Part shown: piece by piece, positions 56,443 to 64,000 of the stretch
How the letters are laid out: each line of letters opens with the position of its first letter
Numbering within the stretch: the stretch's first letter is position 1
Assembly (NCBI GenBank): GCA_035715725.1
Contig: DASTKT010000058.1
Coordinates: 1 to 64,000, forward strand
DNA: 64,000 nucleotides
Direction of reading: 5' to 3'
From: JADGGV01 sp035715725
GTDB lineage: Bacteria; Gemmatimonadota; Gemmatimonadetes; Longimicrobiales; RSA9
Program-made: the position numbers and the translations under genes
Notes under the pieces: model-generated
What the model was told of the DNA's origin: nothing
Database searches by the model: none
Seen by the model: the letters and a program-made list of their open reading frames with translations, nothing else

Positions 56443-59052
56443 TCAGTACTTGACGTTCAGCCGCACGAAGTAGAACGCCCCCGAGAATCCCATCTGCACG
56501 GCGTCCCAGAGGCCGCCCGTCTCGGTCTGCGTGTCCTGCTGCGTCGGGTAGACGTTCAGCAGGTTGGCGCCGCCGAGGCTCACGCTGAGGTTGCCGGACA
56601 CGCGGTAGGTGCCGGTCAGGTCGAGCACGGTCTTGGCCTTGTAGACGTCCGGGTTGTCCTCCCAGTCGATGAGCACGACGCGCCCGAAGTTCGTGGCGCG
56701 CAGGTCGACGTCCAGGTTGCCGACGCCGTAGCCGAGCGAGCCGGTGATCTTGCGCGGCGGCGCGGAGGCGAGCAGGAAGTGCTGCTCGCGGGCGCCGAAG
56801 TAGATGTCCTCCTTGCCGGCGAGCTTGGCCGTCGTGTGGATCGCCCCCAGCTTCATGTCGTTGAAGTTGCCGGCGAGGGAGGCGCGCAGGCGCCGGCCGG
56901 AGAAGTCCTCGGCATAGTTCAGGACCACGTCCAGCCCGCGCGTGCGGGTGTCGAGCGCGTTCGTGAAGAACTGCGCGGCGCCGACCTGGAGGCGCCGCAG
57001 CTCGGCGCCGATCTGCTCGTCCGTGTCCTCGAACGCGCCGGTCAGCACGATGCGGTCGTAGACGTTGACCGCGTAGCCGTCGACCGTCGCCGTGAACGGG
57101 CCGGAGCGGGCGGTCAGCCCCAGGCTGAGATTGCGCGACGTCTCCTGCTCGAGCGGCGGGATCCCGAGCGCCTTCGTGATCGGGGCGTCGTTGCGCGCGA
57201 TCAGCTTGTCGACCGCCTGCCCGGAGACGAAGTCGGTGAACGTGGAGTTGAAGTAGATCTGCGCGAGCGACGGCGCGCGGAACCCGGTGCTGGCGGAGCC
57301 GCGCAGCGCGACGGCGTCGGACAGCTTCAGGCGGGTGTCCACCTTGCCGTTCCAGGTGCTGCCGAAGTCGCTGTAGTGCTCGAAGCGGCCGGCGGCGCCG
57401 ACCGTCCACGCCGGCGTGACGTCCAGCTCGAGGTCCGTGTAGGCCGCCACGTTGTCGCGGTTCTCGCTCAGCTCGTTGGACGGCTGGAAGCCCGGGAAGC
57501 CCTGGGCGCCGCCGGCGCGCCCCAGCCGGTCGACCGTCGTGGGCACGCCGTCGATGACCGTGTCCGCGAGCCCGTAGTTGCGCCACGAGCCCTCCTCGCC
57601 GGCGAAGATGCTGTAGTGGTCCAGCCGGTGCTCGACGCCGAACGCCACGTTCAGCCCGTTGCGGGCGCGCGGGAAGAAGCGCGACACGTCCAGCGCCGTC
57701 ACGTTCTGGCTGAAGAGGAAGCCGCCGGCGTCGAAGTGCGTGGGCGAGCGCTCCAGCAGGGAGGCGTTCAGCGTCCCGTCCACGAAGTAGTGGAAGCGGT
57801 TCAGCCCGAACGTGTTGTTCACGTCCAGGTCCCAGCCGGAGATGCGGGCGCGCACGCCGGCCGAGAGCGACGGGTCGGCGATGTGCGAGACGATGCGCGG
57901 GTCGAAGCCGTTCGGGTAGATCGCGGGGATGTTGCGGTCGGAGTCGGGGTCCCGCGTCCAGGCGAACGCGTCCGTGTGCCGGTAGTTGAAGCCGCCGAAC
58001 GCGTACAGCGCCGCCGCATCCGAGAGCGGGAGGCGCGAGTTGACGAAGGCGCCGGCGTTGTCGAGCTTCGCGTCGCCGAACTGGCGGCGGAAGATGTCGA
58101 AGTGAGCCGGGTCGGCCGGCCGGTTCGTGTGGCCCTTGTTCAGGTACTCGGCCGTGAAGTTCGCGAAGCCGTCCTTGCCGAGCCGCACGCCGTAGTTGCC
58201 GCTGACGTCCCGCTCCGTCCCGTCCCAGCGGTCGCTGCGCGTCACGTCGAACGACGACGGCGGGTGCGCGTTGTGCGTGCCGCTGCCCAGGCTCCCCGTG
58301 AAGCCGTCGGTGTTCGACTTCAGCACGATGTTGATCACGCCGGCGATCGCGTCCGAGCCGTACTGCGCGCTCGCGCCGTCGCGCAGGATCTCGATGTGGT
58401 CGATGGCCGCGGCGGGGATCGCGTCCAGGTCCGTGCCCGTGTTCCCGCGGCCGCGCGAGCCGAACAGGTTGATGAGCGACGACTGGTGCCGCCGCTTCCC
58501 GTTCACCAGCACGAGCGTCTGGTCCGGGCCGAGCCCCCGCAGCGTGGCCGGATCGATGTGGTCCGCGCCGTCCGCCCCCGACTGCCGGTTCGCGTTGAAC
58601 GACGGCGCCACGTACTGCAGCAGCTGGTTCACGTCGAGCCGCCCGGTCGACGTGCTCAGCTCGCGCATGTCGATGATGTCGACCGGCGCGGGCGTCTCCG
58701 TCTCCGTGCGCCGCGCGCGCCGCGAGCCGACCACCTCGAGCGCCGCGATCGACAGGTTCGGCGTGAGCACCACGTCCAGCGTCGCCTCGCCGGCCGGCCT
58801 GCGCTCCAGGTCCGCGTAGCCGAAGCGGCTGAACACCAGCACCGCCTCCGGCGACGCGTAGCGGAGCGTGAACTGGCCCTGCGCATCCGTCAGCGTGGCG
58901 TTCAGCGTCCCCTTCTCGAACACGCGGACGGCGTCCAGCGGCCGGCCGTCCGGGTCCTTCACCTGCCCCGACACGCGGCGGGCCTGCGCCGCCAGCGAGG
59001 CGGGCACGAGGACCATCAGCAACGCGAGCGGGAGGAGTCGAGATCGACGCAT
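56443..59052 (-). CDS. TonB-dependent outer-membrane receptor with carboxypeptidase-regulatory-like domain
   Basis: An 869-residue outer-membrane protein (ATG 59052; GGAG about 9 nt upstream). Signal peptide (residues 1-22, ending LAAQ), a carboxypeptidase-regulatory-like beta sandwich (about 25-105), plug domain (about 115-260, with LRGLGPDQTLVLVNGKRRH and EILRDGASAQYGSDAIAGVIN; parts quoted) and a 22-strand barrel ending with a C-terminal aromatic-rich strand (FVRLNVKY). It imports a siderophore, cofactor or carbohydrate. No adjacent substrate-specific gene. Confidence 0.95.
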   Translation of the reverse strand: MRRSRLLPLALLMVLVPASLAAQARRVSGQVKDPDGRPLDAVRVFEKGTLNATLTDAQGQFTLRYASPEAVLVFSRFGYADLERRPAGEATLDVVLTPNLSIAALEVVGSRRARRTETETPAPVDIIDMRELSTSTGRLDVNQLLQYVAPSFNANRQSGADGADHIDPATLRGLGPDQTLVLVNGKRRHQSSLINLFGSRGRGNTGTDLDAIPAAAIDHIEILRDGASAQYGSDAIAGVINIVLKSNTDGFTGSLGSGTHNAHPPSSFDVTRSDRWDGTERDVSGNYGVRLGKDGFANFTAEYLNKGHTNRPADPAHFDIFRRQFGDAKLDNAGAFVNSRLPLSDAAALYAFGGFNYRHTDAFAWTRDPDSDRNIPAIYPNGFDPRIVSHIADPSLSAGVRARISGWDLDVNNTFGLNRFHYFVDGTLNASLLERSPTHFDAGGFLFSQNVTALDVSRFFPRARNGLNVAFGVEHRLDHYSIFAGEEGSWRNYGLADTVIDGVPTTVDRLGRAGGAQGFPGFQPSNELSENRDNVAAYTDLELDVTPAWTVGAAGRFEHYSDFGSTWNGKVDTRLKLSDAVALRGSASTGFRAPSLAQIYFNSTFTDFVSGQAVDKLIARNDAPITKALGIPPLEQETSRNLSLGLTARSGPFTATVDGYAVNVYDRIVLTGAFEDTDEQIGAELRRLQVGAAQFFTNALDTRTRGLDVVLNYAEDFSGRRLRASLAGNFNDMKLGAIHTTAKLAGKEDIYFGAREQHFLLASAPPRKITGSLGYGVGNLDVDLRATNFGRVVLIDWEDNPDVYKAKTVLDLTGTYRVSGNLSVSLGGANLLNVYPTQQDTQTETGGLWDAVQMGFSGAFYFVRLNVKY

Positions 59053-59364
59053 GGGTACGTCTCCGATGGAGTGTGGGGGTCCGGCGGGTGGGCGGAGGAC
59101 TACGGGTGGCAGACTCAACAGTTGCTCTCGCGCGCGTGCGGGGTCAAGCGTGACGGTGAGCGGCCCGGACTGCCGGGGGAGGCGCTCGTGGGGGCGGGAG
59201 CGCGTGCCGCCGGCGCCGCGGAACCGGGCGGTCGCCGGTCGCTCCGCGCCGGCGGGAGCGTGGGCGGTGGCGGAGACCGAGGCGTCCCAGCCCTTGCGGG
59301 ACCGGCCCGGGTCCGCGACACGTTCCCCGTCGCGTTCACCTCCGCTCCGAAGGGCTGTGCCGAT
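59053..59364. other. Divergent promoter region between the TonB receptor and the LMW phosphatase (no gene)
   Basis: 312 bp without a protein frame of note. It holds the candidate TonB-receptor promoter at 59118-59147 and the palindrome CAACAGTTG at 59116-59124; the right half is GC-rich and shows no clear + strand promoter. Confidence 0.6.
59118..59147 (-). promoter_or_regulatory. Candidate promoter of the TonB receptor gene
   Basis: Minus-strand TTGACC (59142-59147) is followed 17 bp later by CAACTG, or 18 bp later by AACTGT (59118-59123). The -10 coincides with a 9-bp palindrome (59116-59124) that could bind a repressor. Confidence 0.4.
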
Positions 59365-59853
59365 ATGAGTGAAGGTCCCATCCGCGTCCTGTTCGTCTGC
59401 CTCGGCAACATCTGTCGCTCGCCCACGGCCGAGGGTGTGTTCCGCCACGTCGTCTCGGCGGCCGGGCTGGCGGAGCGCTTCGACATCGATTCGGCCGGCA
59501 CGGGGTCGTGGCACGTCGGCGATCCGCCGGACGCGCGGGCGACGGCGGCGGCGCACCGGCGGGGAATCCGCCTGACCGGGCGGGCGCGGCAGATCCGCCC
59601 GGACGACCTGCGGGGCTACCACTACATCCTGGCCATGGACTCCGAGAACCTGGAGAACATCGAGCGGCTGCGGGACGCGGCGGCCCGGGCGGAGATCCGC
59701 CTGTTCCGGGAGTTCGATCCCGAGGCGGCGGCCCGGCTCGACGTGCCCGACCCGTACTACGGCGGGCCGGGTGGCTTCGAGGAGGTGCTGGACATGGTCG
59801 AGCGGGCGGCGCTCGGGCTGCTCGCGCACATCCGACAGGAGCACGCGCTCTGA
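59365..59853 (+). CDS. Low-molecular-weight protein-tyrosine phosphatase
   Basis: A 162-residue protein (ATG 59365). The P-loop is VCLGNICRSPTAEG (CX5R), with the general acid loop DPYYGGPGGFEE near residue 130. It dephosphorylates phosphotyrosine on proteins, or a low-molecular-weight phosphorylated metabolite. The fructosamine-kinase-like gene starts beside or within its last codons, and the pair may cooperate in deglycation, as in other bacteria where the two are adjacent. Confidence 0.94.
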   Translation: MSEGPIRVLFVCLGNICRSPTAEGVFRHVVSAAGLAERFDIDSAGTGSWHVGDPPDARATAAAHRRGIRLTGRARQIRPDDLRGYHYILAMDSENLENIERLRDAAARAEIRLFREFDPEAAARLDVPDPYYGGPGGFEEVLDMVERAALGLLAHIRQEHAL

Positions 59854-59879
59854 GCGTTCCGCCGGACGTCCGGCTCGCC

Positions 59880-60755
59880 GTGGCCGTAGCGTGGTCCGCC
59901 CGCCTCTGCCGGCCGGCCGAGATCCGGGACGCCCGGCGCGTCGGCGGCGGGTGCATCAGCCCGGCGGCGCGCGTGGAGTCGGCGGCAGCCGACGTCGCGT
60001 TCCTGAAGTGGGGCACGCCCGCCGCGCTCTTCCGCGAGGAGGCGCGCTCGCTCGCGGCGCTGGAGGCGACGGGGACGCTGCGCGTGCCGGCGGTGCTCGG
60101 CGTCGGCGACGCCGACGGCGCGGATCCCGGGGCGACCGGCTGGCTCCTGCTCGAGTGGCTCGAGCCGGTGCCGGCGCGGGCCGAGACGTGGGCGACGCTC
60201 GGCCGCGGGCTCGCGCGGCTGCACCGGCGGCGGGCCGAGCGCTTCGGCTGGCCGGCCGACAACTTCATCGGCCCGCTGCCGCAGGAGAACGCGCGGACCG
60301 GCGATTGGGCGGCGTTCTGGTGGGAGCGGCGCCTGCTGCCGCAGCTCCGCCGCGCGTTCGACGCGGGCCACTTCTCGGGCGGGGAGCGGCGTCGCTTCGA
60401 GCGGCTGGGCGCGCGGCTGGAGGGCCGGCTCGCGGCCGGCGCGGAGGACGGCCCGTCGCTCGTGCACGGCGATCTCTGGAGCGGGAACGTGCACGCGACC
60501 GGCGGCGGGCCCGCGCTCATCGACCCGTCGTCGTATCACGGGCATCGCGAGGTCGACCTGGCGATGAGCGAGCTGTTCGGCGGCTTCGGCCGCGGCTTCC
60601 ACGAGGCGTACCGGGAGGAGTGGCCGCTCCTGCCCGGATATGCGGAGGCGCGCCGGCCCGTCTACCAGCTCTACTACCTGCTGGTCCACGTGAACCTGTT
60701 CGGCGCGGGGTACGTCGGGAGCACGCTGGCGGCGCTGGCGGCGGCCGGCGAGTGA
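59880..60755 (+). CDS. Fructosamine kinase-family protein
   Basis: About 291 residues. The start is uncertain: GTG 59880 is given; a CTG at 59850 overlapping the upstream stop is possible. Kinase features: ARVGGG-like nucleotide loop (RRVGGGCISPAA), catalytic HGDLWSGNV and metal-binding IDPSSYHGHREVDLAM. It phosphorylates fructosamines or ribulosamines on glycated proteins so that they decompose. Directly behind an LMW phosphatase. Confidence 0.88.
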   Translation: MAVAWSARLCRPAEIRDARRVGGGCISPAARVESAAADVAFLKWGTPAALFREEARSLAALEATGTLRVPAVLGVGDADGADPGATGWLLLEWLEPVPARAETWATLGRGLARLHRRRAERFGWPADNFIGPLPQENARTGDWAAFWWERRLLPQLRRAFDAGHFSGGERRRFERLGARLEGRLAAGAEDGPSLVHGDLWSGNVHATGGGPALIDPSSYHGHREVDLAMSELFGGFGRGFHEAYREEWPLLPGYAEARRPVYQLYYLLVHVNLFGAGYVGSTLAALAAAGE

Positions 60756-60856
60756 GCCGGCCTGACGCGCGCGGACGGGCGCACCGACGACCCGCCGGCC
60801 GCGACGGCGCCGGCTGGCCAGTGAGCCGCCCCGCCGGGTGGTGGCCGAAGGTCGAG

Positions 60857-62041
60857 CTAGTACGCCGCCGCCGCCGCTCGCAGCGCCTCGCCCAGCCGGC
60901 GCACCCCTTCGACCAGCACCGCCTCCGCCGCCGCGAACGACAGGCGCGCGTACCCGTCCTCGCCGAACGCGGCGCCGGGTACGAGCGCCACGCCCGCCTC
61001 CTCGAGCATCCGCTCGCAGAACGCGACCGAGCCGGCCCCGCCGGGGACGCGGAAGAAGACGTAGAACGCGCCGTCCGGCCGCACGAGCTCGAGGCCGGGC
61101 AGCTCGGCGGCGAAGAGGCGCAGCAGCAGGTCGCGGCGCGCGTGGAACGTCCGCGCCATCGCCTCGAACGCCTGGCGCTCCTCCGCCGAGGCGGAGAACG
61201 CCGCGAGTGCCGCGTACTGCGCCGGCGTCGCCGCGTTCGAGGTGATGTGGCTCTGCAGCGCCTGGATCTCCACGCCGAGCGCGGGCGAGGAGGCCGAGAA
61301 GCCGATGCGCCAGCCGGTCATGGCGAACGCCTTGGACGCGCCGTCGATGAGCACGATACGGGCGCGGGGCTCCGGCTCCAGGTCCAGCACGCTGGGCGCG
61401 CGGCGGCCGGTGAAGCAGAGCTGGCCGTAGATCTCGTCGCTCAGGACGACGACGCCGTGCTCGGCGGCCCAGCCGACGACGGCCTCGAGCTCGTCGAGGC
61501 CGTAGACGGCGCCGGTGGGGTTCGAGGGCGAGTTCAGGATCAGGCCGCGGACGCGCCCATCGAACGCGGCGCCGAGCTCCGCCGGTCCGACCTTGAAGCC
61601 GCGCGCCGGGTCGCCCGGGACGAAGACGGGCTCGGCGCGGGCCAGCCGCACGATGTCGGGATAGCTCGTCCAGTACGGGCTCGGCACCAGCACGCGGTCG
61701 CCCGGGCCGAAGAGGACGAAGCAGGCGTTGAAGAGCGCCTGCTTCGCGCCGGCGCTGACGACGACGCCGGCCGGGTCCACGTCCGCGCCGGTGCGGCGCC
61801 ACAGCTCCCGGGCGATGGCCTGCCGCAGCTCCGGCAGCCCGGCCACGTGGGTGTAGCGCGTGAGGCCGCGCTCGATGGCGGCCATGCCGGCGCGCCGGAC
61901 GAACTCCGGCGTCGGGAGGTCCGGCTCGCCGGCGCTCAGGTCCAGCACGTCGCGGCCGAGCGCGCGCAGCTCGCGCGCCCGCGCGGCCACCGAGAGCGTC
62001 GCCGAGGGGGCGATGCCGCGCATGTTCTCGCTGGGCTTCAT
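60857..62041 (-). CDS. Class I/II aminotransferase (aspartate/prephenate-like)
   Basis: A 394-residue fold-type I PLP enzyme (ATG 62041 behind GGGAGGAG). Features: ITRYTHVAGLPELRQAIA-like substrate loop (TRYTHVAGLPELR), SPYWTSYPDI, SPSNPTGAVY (Asn and Pro stacking with PLP), SDEIYGQL and Schiff-base Lys237 in DGASKAFAMTG with Arg in GWRIG. It probably transfers amino groups between aspartate or an aromatic amino acid and a 2-oxo acid. Convergent with the fructosamine kinase gene. Confidence 0.93.
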   Translation of the reverse strand: MKPSENMRGIAPSATLSVAARARELRALGRDVLDLSAGEPDLPTPEFVRRAGMAAIERGLTRYTHVAGLPELRQAIARELWRRTGADVDPAGVVVSAGAKQALFNACFVLFGPGDRVLVPSPYWTSYPDIVRLARAEPVFVPGDPARGFKVGPAELGAAFDGRVRGLILNSPSNPTGAVYGLDELEAVVGWAAEHGVVVLSDEIYGQLCFTGRRAPSVLDLEPEPRARIVLIDGASKAFAMTGWRIGFSASSPALGVEIQALQSHITSNAATPAQYAALAAFSASAEERQAFEAMARTFHARRDLLLRLFAAELPGLELVRPDGAFYVFFRVPGGAGSVAFCERMLEEAGVALVPGAAFGEDGYARLSFAAAEAVLVEGVRRLGEALRAAAAAY

Positions 62042-62113
62042 GGCGTTCTCCTCCCGCGGACGCGTCCGGGCGCGCGGGGGTGCCGTTCCCGCCGCCGCTC
62101 GCCGCAAGCTGCC

Positions 62114-62149
62114 GCGGCCGGCGCCCGCCCGCCAGGGCGCCGGCCGCGC
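62114..62149. other. 14-bp hairpin in the divergent region upstream of the DsbA-like gene
   Basis: A perfect 14-bp stem (62114-62127 with 62136-62149) and an 8-nt loop in the 225-bp gap between divergent starts at 62041 (-) and 62267 (+). It is not near a stop, so it may be a regulatory structure or replication/recombination feature rather than a terminator. Confidence 0.55.
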
Positions 62150-62266
62150 CCGGCCGGCGCGACACCGGCGGCGCACGGAGCTGGCTGCGGAGGCACTGCG
62201 CGGCTGCGCCGGCCTCCCGCCACCGCGCCTTGCCGCCCGCGGGAGGCGCGGCCAGATTAGCGCCCC

Positions 62267-62857
62267 ATGCCGCGCCTCGTCGTCTACAGCGACTACGTTT
62301 GCCCGTTCAGCTATCTGGCGGAGGCCGGCCTGGCGCGGCTGAGGACGGAGGAGGGGCTGGAGGTCGAGTACCGGCCCTTCGAGCTGCGCCCCGCGCCGGC
62401 GCCGCTCCCTGATCCGGCGGACCCGGCGCTGGCCGAGAGCTGGGAGCGCACGATCCTGCCGCTCGCGGAGACGCTCGGCGTGGAGATCCGGCGGCCGCGA
62501 GTGGAGCCCCGCTCGCGGAAGGCGCACGAGGCCGCGGCCTTCGCGCGCGAGAAGGGCGTCTTCCCGGCGATGCACGACGCGCTGTTCCGGGCGTTCTTCC
62601 GGGACGGCCGCGACATCGGCCGGATCGACGTGCTCGTGGAGCTGGGCGTGGAGCTGGGTCTCGACCGGACGGAGACGCGCGTGGTCCTGGACGTGGACCG
62701 CTACGCGCCGGAGGTCGAGGCGGCGGAGCTGGAGGCGGTGCGGCGAGGCATCCTGGGTGTCCCCACGTTCGTCGCCGGCGACGACGAGCTGGTGGGGCTC
62801 CAGCCCTACTCCGTGCTCCGCGCCTGGGTGCGCGGCGAGAGCGACGACGGAACCTGA
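62267..62857 (+). CDS. DsbA-family oxidoreductase-like protein (FrnE-type) with CXXS
   Basis: A 196-residue thioredoxin-fold protein (ATG 62267). The active-site helix begins SDYVCPFSYL; the second Cys of the usual CPWC is Ser, giving CPFS. The helical insert and GVPTFVAGD cis-Pro region follow the FrnE/2-hydroxychromene-2-carboxylate isomerase group. No signal peptide, so cytoplasmic. The CXXS form points to an isomerase or thiol-transferase role rather than disulfide formation. Confidence 0.88.
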   Translation: MPRLVVYSDYVCPFSYLAEAGLARLRTEEGLEVEYRPFELRPAPAPLPDPADPALAESWERTILPLAETLGVEIRRPRVEPRSRKAHEAAAFAREKGVFPAMHDALFRAFFRDGRDIGRIDVLVELGVELGLDRTETRVVLDVDRYAPEVEAAELEAVRRGILGVPTFVAGDDELVGLQPYSVLRAWVRGESDDGT

Positions 62858-62871
62858 CGACTTCGGACGAC

Positions 62872-63156
62872 ATGGCCAGCTACTATCGGTTGACGGCGGC
62901 GCCGATCGCGGATGTGCTGCGGCAGGCGGAGGAAGTGCTCACGGCGCGGCTGCCGCTCCGCAAGGAGACGGAGGACCGGCACTCCGTCACGCTGACGGGC
63001 GGCGACGGGACCGCGACGATCACGGCGCACCGCCACGGTCTGGAGACCGAGGTCATCGCCTCGACGGACCAGCTCCGGACCTCGCGCCTCGACCTCGACG
63101 TGCAGTACTTCATGACCACGCTGCCGTACCAGCCTGGCGACGCCGGCCCCGGCTAG
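62872..63156 (+). CDS. Small conserved protein of unknown function
   Basis: A 94-residue protein (ATG 62872), 14 bp after the DsbA-like gene. It has an amphipathic N-terminal helix (YRLTAAPIADVLRQAEEVL) and a beta-rich second half with VTLTGGDGTATITAHRHGLE and LDLDVQYFMTTLPY. No signal peptide or Cys. Probably co-transcribed with the DsbA-like gene. Function unknown. Confidence 0.7.
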   Translation: MASYYRLTAAPIADVLRQAEEVLTARLPLRKETEDRHSVTLTGGDGTATITAHRHGLETEVIASTDQLRTSRLDLDVQYFMTTLPYQPGDAGPG

Positions 63157-63347
63157 TCCTCCATCCGCCGGCGCGGGACCCGACCGGCCGTCGAGCCGTC
63201 TCCCGCCTCCTTCCGCCCCGGGCTTCCCCCCGCCGGCGCCCGAGCGTGCGCCCGCGAACGGCGCGGCCGGCCGCGCCGCCCCGCCTGGGCAGCCAACTTG
63301 CGACCCCGTATATTTCGCCGACCTTGATGCACAACCGCGGGGGTGGC

Positions 63348-64000
63348 ATGGCTGGGATGTTCTCGGATTTGGGACTTCGGCCCGGGCTGGTTCGGGCTGC
63401 GGAAGAGGCGGGGTTCGCGGGGCCGACACCGCTGCAGGAGGCGACGATCCCCGTGCTGCGGCGCGGGGCCAACGCTGTGGTCGAGGCGTCGTCCGGCGCC
63501 GGTGTGACCGCCGCGGTCGGGCTGCCGCTGCTCGACCGGCTCGCCGAGGTGAGGGAGGGAGGGGAAGGGGAGCGGCTGCTGGCGCTCGTGCTGGCGCCGA
63601 CCGAGGACGCGGCGAGTCGCCTGGCCGAAGCGCTCGCGCCGTTCGCGCTCGCCGAGGGGCTGCGCGTGGCCGCGCAGGCCCCGGGGTGGGCGCCGGCCGC
63701 CGGTGCCGACATCGTGGTGTCCACGCCCGCGCGTGCGCTGGAGGGTGTGCAGACCTCGGCGCTCAAGCTCGACGGCCTCGAGGCGCTCGTGGTGATGGGC
63801 GCCTCCAGCCTGTTCGCGCTGGGTGGCGCCGAGGCGCTCGATACGCTCACCGCTTCCGTGCCGCGCGAGGCGCAGCGCGTCCTCGTGGCCTTGCCGCTCA
63901 CGCGCGAGGTCGAGGACTACGCCGAGCGGCACGTCCGCAAGGCGCTCCGCATCCCGCCCCGTGCGGCCGAGGAGGGCGCCGGCCCGGAGACCACGGGAAG
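63348..64000 (+). CDS. Degenerate DEAD-box helicase-like protein (runs off the window)
   Basis: At least 217 residues, open to the right edge; the start is ATG 63348 or 63327/63357. It follows the first RecA-like domain of DEAD-box RNA helicases: the Q motif is present (GFAGPTPLQEATIPVL), but Walker A reads EASSGAGVTAA without the Lys, motif Ia is APTEDAAS, motif Ib STPARALEG, the DEAD position reads VVMGAS and SAT reads ALPL. ATP binding and hydrolysis should therefore be lost. It may act as an RNA-binding pseudoenzyme. A second domain may follow beyond the window. Confidence 0.75.
   Translation, partial: MAGMFSDLGLRPGLVRAAEEAGFAGPTPLQEATIPVLRRGANAVVEASSGAGVTAAVGLPLLDRLAEVREGGEGERLLALVLAPTEDAASRLAEALAPFALAEGLRVAAQAPGWAPAAGADIVVSTPARALEGVQTSALKLDGLEALVVMGASSLFALGGAEALDTLTASVPREAQRVLVALPLTREVEDYAERHVRKALRIPPRAAEEGAGPETTG

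Noticed and set aside
56359..59364. Long plus-strand frame running through the TonB receptor into the LMW phosphatase
   Set aside because: Only its last 163 codons (59365-59853) are a real gene; the rest is antisense to the receptor.
59850..59880. CTG start for the fructosamine-kinase-like gene
   Set aside because: CTG is rare as a start codon; the in-frame GTG at 59880 is preferred, although the overlap at 59850 keeps it possible.
63300..63347. Promoter with TATATT near 63309
   Set aside because: No -35 element at a suitable distance; the AT-rich patch alone is not enough.

Overview
The window is chromosomal DNA of roughly 70% G+C from a Gram-negative, aerobic, chemoheterotrophic bacterium. 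A TonB-dependent receptor, an outer-membrane-type barrel, lipoproteins and PBP1A-type penicillin-binding proteins show the envelope type. The mix of sortilin-like BNR-repeat exported proteins, secreted S9 peptidases, ECF sigma factors with glycogen-binding-domain proteins and a ring-1,2-phenylacetyl-CoA epoxidase cluster fits Gemmatimonadota best. That assignment is an inference from gene content; there is no rRNA or other taxonomic marker here. I see no tRNA, rRNA, insertion sequence, prophage or CRISPR array.

Layout. 0-6.6 kb: a BNR-repeat exported protein (-), then a + operon of an anti-sigma-like protein with a carbohydrate-binding domain, a barrel with the same type of domain, an ECF sigma factor and a secreted protein. 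6.6-14.1 kb: a run of - strand genes (glycosyltransferase, GH18 protein, HAD phosphatase, DUF6941-like protein, GreA) ending in a two-gene unit (8244-9422 and 6652-8247). This unit looks like a highly divergent copper membrane monooxygenase: a PmoC-like protein, with a possible PmoA-like C-terminal half, next to a protein with PmoB architecture. 14.3-19 kb: an adaptor and two MacB-like permeases, then an aldo/keto reductase. 19-27 kb: small-molecule enzymes, an S9 peptidase, a YggX-like zinc-ribbon protein, a PLP decarboxylase and a cold-shock protein with a long leader. 27.8-31.6 kb: a barrel-domain protein, an epimerase and the first PBP1A. 31.6-32.1 kb: no gene, but a cyclic-di-GMP-I (GEMM) type riboswitch with its own terminator, followed by a short structured non-coding stretch and a second terminator. 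32.1-35.1 kb: paaA-paaD-paaB-paaC plus a detached PaaD zinc ribbon. 35.2-42.7 kb: DUF1990/DUF4126 genes, the second PBP1A, a saccharopine dehydrogenase-like enzyme and small envelope proteins. 42.7-49.3 kb: a structure-rich intergenic stretch, an ECF sigma factor, two paralogous repeat proteins, a hotdog/nitronate-monooxygenase pair, OsmC and an M28 peptidase. 49.4-64 kb: a lytic transglycosylase, ornithine-cyclodeaminase family enzyme, lipoprotein, S9 peptidase, TonB receptor, LMW phosphatase, fructosamine-kinase-like protein, aminotransferase, DsbA-like protein and the start of a DEAD-box-like protein that has lost its ATPase motifs.

Gene expression. Many gene pairs overlap by ATGA or GTGA, implying translational coupling. 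Several upstream regions share a recurrent promoter shape, TTGACN followed 17 bp later by a hexamer such as CAANCT or TANNNT. Perfect GC-rich stems with little or no T tract separate most transcription units.

Most worth attention are the monooxygenase-like pair at 6652-9422, the orphan GEMM riboswitch at 31862-31955 with the RNA it seems to control, the ECF/carbohydrate-binding-domain operon at 3502-6539, and the degenerate DEAD-box protein at the right edge.
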